A stretch of DNA of 10,396 nucleotides from an uncultured Planctomycetaceae bacterium (lineage in GTDB: Bacteria; Planctomycetota; Phycisphaerae; UBA1845; UTPLA1). The stretch covers positions 1-10,396 of the forward strand of contig CALLKH010000680.1 in assembly GCA_938008425.1 (NCBI GenBank), in the 5' to 3' direction. Positions 1 through 6,599 of the stretch are shown here, piece after piece. The position numbers were made by a program, and so were the translations under genes. Under the pieces are notes generated by a model, which was not told the origin of the DNA, searched no databases, and worked only from the letters and a program-made list of their open reading frames with translations. Every line of letters begins with the position of its first letter. The stretch's first letter is position 1.

Positions 1-42
1 CCCGGCATTCGCCGAAGCCGCCCGGAACCGCGCGTTCGCGCG

Positions 43-495
43 TTGTTCTCATTCACAATTCCGCGCGGAGCATGCATGTTCCTGGCCTTTCTTTCCATCG
101 GCTGCGCGCACTCAGCCGATCAAAGCCGCGTCGAGATTCGCCAGGTTCTCGATTCACAGGTTGAGGCGTGGTGTGCCGGCGACATCGATGGTTTCATGCA
201 GGGCTACTGGAATTCCGACGAGCTTGAATTCAAATCGCCGGCCGGCACGACGAGGGGATGGCGCGCGACGCGCGAACGCTACCTGGTCAAGTACGACACC
301 CGCGAGAAGATGGGCCGGCTCGAATTCGCCGACCTCCGGATCGATGTGAAGTCGCCGAACGAAGCGTTCGTGCGCGGCCGGTACATTCTCCATCGCGAAA
401 GTGGCCCGACGGACACCGGCCGCTTCGATCTCATCTTCCGCCGCATCCATGAAGAATGGAAGATCGTGCGCGACGAAACGGTGGGGGAGTCGTAG
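43..495 (+). CDS. NTF2-like (SnoaL/DUF4440-type) probable lipoprotein
   Basis: A small alpha+beta protein with the NTF2-like pattern. An N-terminal helix (SRVEIRQVLDSQVEAWCAGD) is followed by the acidic D-I-D-G-F turn and G-Y-W typical of DUF4440/SnoaL-like domains. Strands at the end include R-F-D-L-I-F and W-K-I-V-R-D. Family members are small ligand-binding or enzyme-like domains of varied role, so no reaction can be assigned. A lipobox-like L-S-I-G-C (Cys21 from the TTG at 43) suggests a lipid-anchored exported protein. The start is uncertain. The ATG at 76 has GGAG five bases upstream, but starting there leaves only nine residues before the Cys, too few for a signal peptide. The TTG at 43, or a start beyond the window (the frame is open to base 1), gives an Arg-containing n-region plus a hydrophobic stretch. 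It stands alone and converges on the next gene. Confidence 0.72.
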   Translation: MFSFTIPRGACMFLAFLSIGCAHSADQSRVEIRQVLDSQVEAWCAGDIDGFMQGYWNSDELEFKSPAGTTRGWRATRERYLVKYDTREKMGRLEFADLRIDVKSPNEAFVRGRYILHRESGPTDTGRFDLIFRRIHEEWKIVRDETVGES

Positions 496-515
496 CCGTA
501 CCCTTCGACCGCGCA

Positions 516-568
516 GCGCGAGTCTCCCACTCGCGCCGCACGGCCGGAGATGACCGGCCCTGGGCCGG
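516..568. terminator. Hairpin cluster between convergent genes, possible bidirectional terminator
   Basis: A perfect 8-bp stem, GCGCGAGT / ACTCGCGC with loop CTCCC, lies at 516-536, 20 bases after the plus-strand stop. Next to it are three arms at 542-547 (GGCCGG), 554-559 (CCGGCC) and 563-568 (GGCCGG). The middle arm can pair with either flank, giving two mutually exclusive 6-bp hairpins. No T-tract follows on either strand, so this is not a classical intrinsic terminator. Its position between two facing stop codons is why I call it a terminator. Confidence 0.4.
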
Positions 569-582
569 ACCGGGGTCCACGA

Positions 583-3500
583 TCAATTCAGGCCGCTTCT
601 CCGAGTGCCGCGCCCTCGGCCTCGCATCGCCAGCAGCATGAGCGCGAGCAGGACCATGAGCGGCGTTGTCCCCGCCCCGCAGAGGCCGCAGGGACCGAGA
701 TTGCTCGGCCCCGGGGCCGGCGTGCACGCATCACCCACGCCATCCTGATCCGAGTCGGCCTGGTCCCGATTCGAAACGATCGGGCAGTTGTCGAGGCAAT
801 CGAGGACGCCGTCGCCGTCGGTATCGACGGTACTTCCATTGCAGTCGCAGTCGGCCGCTTCCGTCGAACGAGGATCAGCCGGGCAGCCGTCGATGCAGTC
901 GGGCGTTCCGTCTCCGTCGCTGTCGGTTTCCGCGGTGCCGCAACCGCATTCACCCGCCGAAATCTTGTTGCGATCCTCCGGGCAGCCATCGATGCAGTCG
1001 GCCAGGCCGTCACCGTCCGCGTCCGAATCGACATTGCCGCAGCCGCAGGCGCCGGCCCGCGTTTTCTCGGGGTGATCAGGGCAGCCATCGACGCAGTCCG
1101 GCGTGTCATCGCCGTCGGAGTCCTCGTCCGCGATGTTGCAACCACAGGCGCCGGGCAGCGCCTTGAGAGGATCGTCCGGGCACTGGTCACACAGATCGAT
1201 GGCGCCGTCGCCGTCCGAGTCGGTCATGCCGAATCCGATCGGCACCGATGTCGTCGCGGTGAACCGGCCGTCGGAGACGTGCAGGCTGACTGAACATGAA
1301 ATACTCGACAGCGCGGCGACATCAATATTGAGCGTGGTGGATCTGGCGGCGGCGTTGCTGAATGACGCGAACGGACAGTTGGTCGACCAGGAATAGGTGA
1401 GAGCGTCATTGTCGGGATCCGAGGAACCATCGCCCGTGACACGAATGGAAACGATCGATCCGTTGCAGGTCGTCGGGGCGATGAGCCGCGCGTCGGCATG
1501 GGGCGCCTGATTGGTTCCGCTCCCCAGGACGTTGAAGGTCGCCGTCGACATCCGGCGTGCCGGTGTGGCCGGCTGCATCGGCTGCGCGGCGAATATGTCT
1601 TCGCCGGCGATCACGAATGCACCGGTCGTATCGGCTCTTACAACGAACGTGTACGCGCCGTCGCCCGCAAAGGCCCCGAAGAGCGCGTTGTATTCTCCGT
1701 CGCCGGCAATCACATCGCCAAAGAGCGGATCGCCGCCATCAAAAAGTTCGATCTCGACGGCCTCGCCGTTCGGCCGTTTGACCTTCGCGGTCACGCGTGC
1801 CCCGACGACCGCCGCGCCCTCGCTGACCACGGCTGAAATTTTCAGTTTTGAATCGGGATTCAGGACCAGATTGACGTCGTCATGAGCGGCGGTCTGAAGT
1901 CGTGTGGTGCGAACCTGATTCGAGTCCGCCGTGACCAGCAGGTTCACCGCTCCGCCTCCCGGCGCCGTTCTGACGAAGCGCATCCGCCATGTGCCGATTG
2001 CCGGGGCGTTGACTCTGAACATCTGTACGATTGAATCGCTCATGTACGTCACGTTCGGCGCCTGCGAGGTCGAATTCGAAATCTGCCCCGTCGGTGACGT
2101 CAGCGTGATGGCCAGGTCGGCGCCGGTAAACGTGAATAGAACACGATCGCTGAACGAATCCACATAGATGGTGCGTTCATGCGGCGTCGTGGCACCGATC
2201 GTCAACTCCTCGCGGTCCAGCAACTCGCCGCCTGTCGTTGTCGCCCGGATTTCCTCGAAGATCGTGGGCAGTTCGGTGGCGTCCGCCGCGAAGTACGATC
2301 GGCCGCCGGTTCCTTCGGCGATGGCCCTCAACCTCGGAAGATCCGCGTCGGTGCCGAGCCCGATCGTATGAACCACAGCGCCTCGACTGGCGATGTCGGG
2401 CACGACGTCGATCGGATCCTCCCCGGTGTTGTGTTGGCCATCGCTCAGCAGGATGATGACTTCCGAGCACCCCGGCGCGCCGCGCAAGGTGATCTGGCCG
2501 AGCGAGTTTCGCAGCCCGTCGCCAATGGCAGTCGATCCTCCCGCGGTGAGCGTGTCGATGGAGGCCTTGATTGCGTTCTTGTCGTTGTCCGTGATCAACT
2601 CGATCATCGAATGAACAACGGAGGACGTGCTACTGAACTGGACAACGCCGATTTCGTCGCCGTGCACAACGACGCCGCCTTGCGATGTTCGAGGCCGCGA
2701 GTTGGCGACAAAGCACTTGGCCGCCGTCTTGGCCAGATCAAGCTTGGATACCGAGGCCATGCTGCCCGAGGTGTCCAGGCACAGTTCGAAGCGGGAAACG
2801 TCCCCCAGGTTGACGTACTGAACCGGAACGTGTCCCGGCGGGATGGTAGGCGAAATGGGATTCGGAACCGAGAGGAGGCCCAGCTTGTCCGCCACCATGT
2901 TCCAGCAATCCGTGTGATTCACGCACTCCTGATCGTTGGACAGTCTGACATTGACGACGCCGGGGCGCGTCGGAATCAGAACCTGTGCGCTTCTCGCCCC
3001 GACGTGGTTCTGGGCATTGCAGAATTCCGTTCGCCCGAACAGGCATTCGCATCGCGCTCCCGCCGCCATGATGCAGCCCGGCGCCGGGGTGTTTGAGCAG
3101 TTGAGCGAGCAGTCGCCATCATGTGAGGTGCAATAGAATGCAGCACCGCCTCCATTGAGAACCGTTACCTCGCTGTTGCACCACTCATGGATTCGGCATC
3201 CCGGCGGCATCAGTGGAATGAAGACGCCGTTGACATTCTCCTCGACGCAGCCGCCGTATTCGTCCCCGAGATTGAAGACGTAGTGTCCGATTTCGTGCAC
3301 CAGTGCAATCTGCCCACGCACTGGCGAGACGACGCTCTTGTGAGCGTTGGTCATCAGCATGTGCCAGCCCGGCCGGCCCAGACCGTCGCGATGGGCGCTG
3401 GCCCCGCCGGTTCCGCTCTCGATCCAGAGGTCGGCGCGATCCTTGGCGGAGGTGCATCCGAGGTGGAAATAGACCTTTCCGAGCTGAAGATGTCCCTCGG

Positions 3501-3741
3501 TCGAATTGTAGAGAAGCTGGCTTGAGGTCTCGAAGAGCGGCTTCCATTGATCGATGTCGGTCTCGGGGTACAGGAACAGAACATGCAGATCGAGTTTGCC
3601 GTTCTGAATGCTTCCCACCCCGGCGTTCACACTTTCCGGGATCGCCCCAAGAGCAATGACGGCGACGATGACGCAACCGATCCAGCTTCCGGCCCGGCGG
3701 GCGACTTCAGTATTTCGATGACGTTGATGTGCGATGATCAT
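583..3741 (-). CDS. Secreted CLCA-like zinc metalloprotease / VWA protein with TSP3 repeats and C-terminal anchor
   Basis: 1052 residues. A signal peptide (Arg-rich n-region, hydrophobic core about 20-34) probably ends after Ala40 (V-N-A). Residues 45-165 form a zincin-like domain with HEIGHYVFNLGDEY at 149-162: His149, His153 and Asp160 as zinc ligands, Glu150 as base. A Cys-rich segment (165-280) carries EFCNAQNH. The VWA domain (about 316-500) has a MIDAS: D323-T-S-G-S327, Thr404, Asp434. A beta-sandwich (about 512-715), a PKD-like domain (about 745-835), TSP3 repeats (840-1006) and a Cys-Gly / hydrophobic / Arg tail follow. Order and motifs through about residue 715 match animal CLCA proteins; the family knowledge is from memory. 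It is probably a calcium-dependent extracellular protease or adhesin, possibly self-cleaving. The ATG at 3741 has GGGAAG seven bases upstream. It is preceded by 681 bases without a gene and faces the lipoprotein gene. The substrate is unknown. Confidence 0.93.
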   Translation of the reverse strand: MIIAHQRHRNTEVARRAGSWIGCVIVAVIALGAIPESVNAGVGSIQNGKLDLHVLFLYPETDIDQWKPLFETSSQLLYNSTEGHLQLGKVYFHLGCTSAKDRADLWIESGTGGASAHRDGLGRPGWHMLMTNAHKSVVSPVRGQIALVHEIGHYVFNLGDEYGGCVEENVNGVFIPLMPPGCRIHEWCNSEVTVLNGGGAAFYCTSHDGDCSLNCSNTPAPGCIMAAGARCECLFGRTEFCNAQNHVGARSAQVLIPTRPGVVNVRLSNDQECVNHTDCWNMVADKLGLLSVPNPISPTIPPGHVPVQYVNLGDVSRFELCLDTSGSMASVSKLDLAKTAAKCFVANSRPRTSQGGVVVHGDEIGVVQFSSTSSVVHSMIELITDNDKNAIKASIDTLTAGGSTAIGDGLRNSLGQITLRGAPGCSEVIILLSDGQHNTGEDPIDVVPDIASRGAVVHTIGLGTDADLPRLRAIAEGTGGRSYFAADATELPTIFEEIRATTTGGELLDREELTIGATTPHERTIYVDSFSDRVLFTFTGADLAITLTSPTGQISNSTSQAPNVTYMSDSIVQMFRVNAPAIGTWRMRFVRTAPGGGAVNLLVTADSNQVRTTRLQTAAHDDVNLVLNPDSKLKISAVVSEGAAVVGARVTAKVKRPNGEAVEIELFDGGDPLFGDVIAGDGEYNALFGAFAGDGAYTFVVRADTTGAFVIAGEDIFAAQPMQPATPARRMSTATFNVLGSGTNQAPHADARLIAPTTCNGSIVSIRVTGDGSSDPDNDALTYSWSTNCPFASFSNAAARSTTLNIDVAALSSISCSVSLHVSDGRFTATTSVPIGFGMTDSDGDGAIDLCDQCPDDPLKALPGACGCNIADEDSDGDDTPDCVDGCPDHPEKTRAGACGCGNVDSDADGDGLADCIDGCPEDRNKISAGECGCGTAETDSDGDGTPDCIDGCPADPRSTEAADCDCNGSTVDTDGDGVLDCLDNCPIVSNRDQADSDQDGVGDACTPAPGPSNLGPCGLCGAGTTPLMVLLALMLLAMRGRGRGTRRSGLN
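598..690 (-). other. C-terminal sorting-type tail of the CLCA-like protein
   Basis: Residues 1018-1048 have three parts: a small Cys/Gly motif (C-G-L-C-G-A-G, Cys1018 and Cys1021), T-T-P-L-M leading into about 14 hydrophobic residues, and a basic R-G-R-G-R-G-T-R-R end. This resembles tripartite C-terminal signals such as MYXO-CTERM, in which a Cys precedes the membrane segment and Arg residues end the protein. The tail of the 6600-8519 protein has the same parts in the same order. The function is inferred. Confidence 0.6.
724..1224 (-). repeat. Thrombospondin type 3-like repeat array in the CLCA-like protein
   Basis: This stretch encodes residues 840-1006, six Asp-rich calcium-type units of the form D-x-D-G-D-G-x-x-D-C-x-D-x-C-P. 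Most are about 33 residues long and the early ones are separated by G-A-C-G-C linkers. The last unit reads N-C-P-I-V-S-N followed by a final D-Q-D-G-V-G-D loop, the classic end of a TSP3 array. Each loop should bind calcium through Asp side chains, and the paired cysteines suggest disulfides. TSP3 arrays often sit as rigid stalks just before a C-terminal anchor in bacterial surface proteins, as here. Confidence 0.85.
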
Positions 3742-3925
3742 GATGAGACTTCCCTTTCAATTTGCCCGAGTTTCTTCTCGCGATGCGTCGGCTTTCCGAA
3801 GATCGCTCCTTACCGCTCTACGTCGGTGACGCAAGCACGGCACGATCGTCGCGCGCAGTCGTCGGCGATGTGGAGCGGCGGGGAGTCTCTCGATCGAGGG
3901 CGAACGGCCGGGTCGTCGCGAACGA

Positions 3926-3944
3926 CGCGATCCGGAGGATCGCG
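3926..3944. promoter_or_regulatory. Perfect 8-bp inverted repeat upstream of the CLCA-like gene
   Basis: CGCGATCC and GGATCGCG flank a 3-base GGA loop, about 185 bases before the CLCA-like start. It could be a stable leader hairpin or an operator for a dimeric regulator. There is no T-tract on either side. The role is unknown. Confidence 0.35.
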
Positions 3945-3975
3945 CCGACGGTGACACCGGCTCAACATGATCAAA

Positions 3976-3993
3976 ACGACCGATGCAGGTCGT
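3976..3993 (-). terminator. Weak intrinsic-terminator-like hairpin on the minus strand
   Basis: Read on the minus strand, ACGACC-TGCATC-GGTCGT forms a 6-bp stem with a 6-base loop, followed directly by TTTTGAT. The short stem and only four T make it a weak candidate. It lies about 430 bases after the radical SAM stop and 235 before the CLCA-like start, so it could end read-through or act as a leader attenuator. Confidence 0.28.
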
Positions 3994-4422
3994 CAGCGGC
4001 AGGGATTGCGGAAGTCGGCAGGCTCTAATGAATGGTAAATGAAAGATTGGCCGCTGTATGCGCAGGTCATGTTCGTCGTCCCGTTCGATTTACTCCCGTC
4101 GGCCAGATCATCGCTCACGATCGGCTTTGCGTGGCGAACCGGCTTGCCGGCACGGCGTTGGCTGGGGCCCCGAAGGAGTTGTGTGGATGATCCCGAGCGT
4201 GGGGTTCGGAAGGAATGAATACCAAGAGACGGACTTTGCCCGCACTTGCGATGTCGACCCGCGAACCACCGCGTCGGCTGAGAGTTTCCGGCAGGGCCCC
4301 GCACACCCGGTCGTCAGAGGAACGTCCCACTGATCAGCGGCAAAGTGCGCAATTCCGGTGAACTCCAGCCCCCTCAACTCCGGCTGAATCTTATCCGTCC
4401 ACCAAGTGGGAAATCAACGGAA

Positions 4423-6282
4423 TTACTGGCCGCCGGCCTTGGTCGGGATGTTGAGCTGAACAAGCCCGCCGCGACCGCCGGGAAGCGGCGTACCGGGCAG
4501 GGCGTGATCCGCCGTCGAGCCTTCGACATTTCGCATCGGAATTGGGCTGGCGGGAATGCCTGCCTTCCGAACGATCGGGCCCCTGCGCAGCCGCATCATC
4601 CAGCCGAACGTTCGACGAAGGTTCTGAAGCCCGCCGTACATGCCGACGATCTGCATCATCGAGTCGGCCAGGTAGAGTTTGCTTCGCGGCTTCACCAATG
4701 CCCACAGGAATCGCAGCGGGTTATAGAAGTACAGGTAAGCCATCAGGATATTGAACTGCTTCTTCCACGGCTTGGGATGCTCCGATGCGACGACGTAATT
4801 CGCGTCGAGCATGTGCTGTTCGACCTTCCTGCCGGCGACGCTGTCATAGACCAGCCCCGAAGTGAAGGCGCTTTCGTAAAGCTTCGACCCCGTCGCGGGC
4901 GTCATCATCAGCACCTGGAGGCTGATCGCACCCGCACGGCGGAGCAGGCGGGCCTGGTTGAGCAGGCCGTAGTGTCCCTTCGTGCTGAAGAGCGGCTGGG
5001 TGTCGTGGTGCATCATCATCGGCATGGGATTGATGCCGCGATCGCGAAGCAGGTGGAACGCCTCGGTGGTCTTGTCGACGCTTTGTCCCTTGTTGATGAA
5101 GTTCGCCGTCATGTCTTCGACACCGAGCCACAGCGCGCGAACGCCGGCGTAGCGAACCACCGGAAGATACTCGCGAAGAAGCAGTGTGTCGTGAACCGTG
5201 ACCTCGGTGCCCCAGCGAACCACCTTGCGAAGCGGCTTGCCGTTGATTTCGGCCCGCGCGAGGCGCTCGACGATTTCGAGGGTGCGTTCCTTGGTGTTGA
5301 AGAAATTGTCGTCCGCGCCGAAGTAGTAGCGCAGGCCGTATTCCTTGTTCAACTGGGTGAACTCATCGAGGATGCGCTCGCCGCTCTTCACGCGATGTTG
5401 CCGCTGGTTGTAGGCCGGAATCGGGCAGTAGGGGCAGGCGAACTTGCAGCCGAAGGTCAGCGCGAGCGATGAGACGGGGCTGTACTTGCGGACCTTGTCG
5501 TTCGGCAGAGCATACTGGCCGAGCGTCGGCTTGCTGCTGGGCGGTTCAAGCAGGCGGTAGCCGAGAACCGGATGGGGCAGCTCGTCAAGATTGCCGACGA
5601 GCTGCTGGACGCCGGTGTCGATCAGCTCTTCCGCAGCGCCGTTGGCGCCGGTTCGTGCATAGACCAATCCCGGAATCTGATCCAGAAGGCCGCTGTTGCG
5701 TGCGCGAATGAACGCCTCGCGCAACGAGTCGCCTTCGCCGCGAATCGAGAGCAGGACTTCAAGCAGGCTGAGAAGAACATATTCCTCGCCCGTCACCGCC
5801 ACGTCGGCGCCGGCCGGGTCCTTCGGGTCGCCACTGAAGACATCCCACGGCTCGTAAACGGTTTTGGCGCCGCCCGCGATGATGAGCGGCCGGTTCGGTG
5901 CGTCGATCCGGCAGGCATCCCGGATCAACTCTTTGCACGCCGCGGTGTGGATCTGCATGCTGGAAACCATGAACAGATCGGGGATTCGCCCGTCGAGGCG
6001 CATCTGCGACGGCTTGAAATTCTTGTTCCACTGCTGGAGCACGATGCGTGATTTTGAGAACCCGGCATCGAGCATGGCCGACCCGATGGCGCGCACGCCG
6101 GCCGGGGCCATTTTCAGGTCGGCGAAGATGAAGGGCAGCATGCGCGTTCGATGGTCGAAGGCGCAGGCGATGACGCTGGTGATATCGTGCCGTCGCGCCA
6201 GCTTGCGGAGTCGATCCCGCAGATTGACCAATGCGCCGGGTTTCAGAAGCTCATCGCCGCGTTGTCGCCTGGGTAGTTCCAT
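4423..6282 (-). CDS. B12-binding-type radical SAM enzyme
   Basis: 619 residues. The 4Fe-4S motif is C279-x3-C283-x2-C286 (G-C-K-F-A-C-P-Y-C) at the start of a TIM-barrel-type core running to about 470; W-L-G-V-E-D (385-390) matches the later barrel strand of the family. The N-terminal 50-175 region has the Rossmann pattern of cobalamin-binding domains: P-D-L-F-M-V-S-S, then P-L-I-I-A-G-G-A-K, then A-D-V-A-V-T-G-E-E. It lacks the DxHxxG histidine, as many radical SAM relatives do. The C-terminal part (508-570) is aromatic and hydrophobic, then strongly basic, and may touch the membrane as in BchE- or HpnP-like enzymes. A methylation or rearrangement reaction is likely, but no substrate is identifiable. 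The ATG at 6282 has only AAAGG about 13 bases upstream, so initiation looks weak. It stands alone between two secreted-protein genes, each across a long gap. Confidence 0.9.
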   Translation of the reverse strand: MELPRRQRGDELLKPGALVNLRDRLRKLARRHDITSVIACAFDHRTRMLPFIFADLKMAPAGVRAIGSAMLDAGFSKSRIVLQQWNKNFKPSQMRLDGRIPDLFMVSSMQIHTAACKELIRDACRIDAPNRPLIIAGGAKTVYEPWDVFSGDPKDPAGADVAVTGEEYVLLSLLEVLLSIRGEGDSLREAFIRARNSGLLDQIPGLVYARTGANGAAEELIDTGVQQLVGNLDELPHPVLGYRLLEPPSSKPTLGQYALPNDKVRKYSPVSSLALTFGCKFACPYCPIPAYNQRQHRVKSGERILDEFTQLNKEYGLRYYFGADDNFFNTKERTLEIVERLARAEINGKPLRKVVRWGTEVTVHDTLLLREYLPVVRYAGVRALWLGVEDMTANFINKGQSVDKTTEAFHLLRDRGINPMPMMMHHDTQPLFSTKGHYGLLNQARLLRRAGAISLQVLMMTPATGSKLYESAFTSGLVYDSVAGRKVEQHMLDANYVVASEHPKPWKKQFNILMAYLYFYNPLRFLWALVKPRSKLYLADSMMQIVGMYGGLQNLRRTFGWMMRLRRGPIVRKAGIPASPIPMRNVEGSTADHALPGTPLPGGRGGLVQLNIPTKAGGQ

Positions 6283-6330
6283 AGACGGAAAGGACCTTTC
6301 ATGGGCGTTCCCGCTTCGAGGCCGGACGCC

Positions 6331-6376
6331 GCATCAACAGGTAACCTGATGCCACGCCTCAACTTGAGGTGCGTGG
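6331..6376 (-). promoter_or_regulatory. Two adjacent hairpins in the radical SAM leader
   Basis: Hairpin one (6331-6352) pairs GCAT+CAGG with CCTG+ATGC, with a 3-base bulge and a 3-base loop. Hairpin two (6352-6376) pairs CCACGC+CTCA with TGAG+GCGTGG, with a 2-base bulge. They sit in the predicted 5' leader 49-94 bases before the ATG. Leader folding that controls expression is plausible but unproven. Confidence 0.35.
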
Positions 6377-6431
6377 ATTTTCATCACCGTTCGAAAGTTC
6401 GAGCGGCCGATCAGGACGCCTGTGGGGCGAA

Positions 6432-6459
6432 ATTGTATCCGAACGGATCAGGACGTCGA
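6432..6459 (-). promoter_or_regulatory. Sigma70-like promoter for the radical SAM gene
   Basis: On the minus strand, TCGACG (6459-6454, four of six consensus matches) is followed by a 16-base spacer and TACAAT (6437-6432, five of six). Transcription from here would give a leader of about 140 bases. The nine bases CGGATACAA at the -10 also occur at the -10 of the CTDC-repeat gene. Confidence 0.4.
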
Positions 6460-6588
6460 GTCTAAAGCTGAGATTTCGTTCGTAACCTCTTGCAGATTCG
6501 GAAGATCGGAGAATCCAATCCCGGGGTTGAGGCGGAGCGCGCGCTCCGCGACCCGGGGCGCTACGAAGTCCAACGACTGGCAGTTCAC
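6448..6588 (-). CDS. Possible 46-residue small protein or gene remnant
   Basis: A frame directly downstream of the CTDC-repeat gene, in a different phase, can start at the GTG at 6588 and end with TGA at 6450-6448. Its product has a soluble, protein-like composition (V-A-P-R-V-A-E-R-A-L-R-L-N, then F-S-D-L-P-N-L-Q-E-V), and nearly all third positions in the first half are G or C. Against it: no ribosome binding site is visible, the frame is also open upstream inside the neighbour, and the palindrome at 6532-6549 forces part of the sequence. No family is recognised. Chance frame, remnant or real small gene are all possible. Confidence 0.2.
   Translation of the reverse strand: MNCQSLDFVAPRVAERALRLNPGIGFSDLPNLQEVTNEISALDSTS
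6518..6556 (-). terminator. GC-rich palindrome after the CTDC-repeat gene
   Basis: GCGGAGCGC and GCGCTCCGC form a perfect 18-base palindrome at 6532-6549. Outer CCCGGGGT / ACCCGGG arms can extend the stem with one bulged base. It lies about 45-80 bases after the stop codon on the minus strand. The inner arms abut with no loop bases and no T-tract follows, so any termination would not be of the classical intrinsic kind; an RNA 3'-end stabiliser or a DNA site is equally possible. Confidence 0.3.
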
Positions 6589-6599
6589 CAGGACGCCAA

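Larger units (their letters stand above)
3742..4422. other. 681-base intergenic region, no convincing gene
   Basis: This gap separates the radical SAM stop from the start of the CLCA-like gene. The open frames in it are short, Arg/Ser/Pro-rich and have no recognisable family pattern. It holds GGGAAG before the CLCA-like gene, several inverted repeats (separate entries for 3926-3944 and 3976-3993; also CTCGATCGAG at 3889-3898 and GGGGCCCC at 4164-4171), and a somewhat A/T-richer patch around 4021-4056. I could not pick a clear -35/-10 pair for the CLCA-like gene. A long 5' leader or a decayed gene are both possible. Confidence 0.6.
6283..6599. other. 317-base intergenic region upstream of the radical SAM gene
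   Basis: Going down the minus strand, it holds a GC-rich palindrome after the CTDC-repeat gene, a possible short reading frame, a sigma70-like promoter, and a leader with two adjacent hairpins before the radical SAM start (each listed separately). I looked for a cobalamin riboswitch because of the B12-type protein, but saw no B12-box consensus. Confidence 0.55.

Noticed and set aside
550..1293. Plus-strand frame with Val/Ala/Ile/Arg-rich repeats
   Set aside because: It is the antisense reading of the TSP3 repeats, and the apparent repeats come from the GAC/GGC codons of the real gene.
4108..4377. 89-residue minus-strand frame just after the radical SAM gene
   Set aside because: No ribosome binding site was seen, the composition is Ser/Pro/Arg-rich, and no motif is present.
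4345..5472. Long plus-strand frame of 375 residues opposite the radical SAM gene
   Set aside because: It is antisense to a gene with clear catalytic motifs, and its product shows no family pattern; GC-rich third positions keep such frames open.
6283..6599. Cobalamin riboswitch before the B12-type radical SAM gene
   Set aside because: Hairpins are present, but no B12-box consensus or the expected core arrangement was seen on the minus strand.
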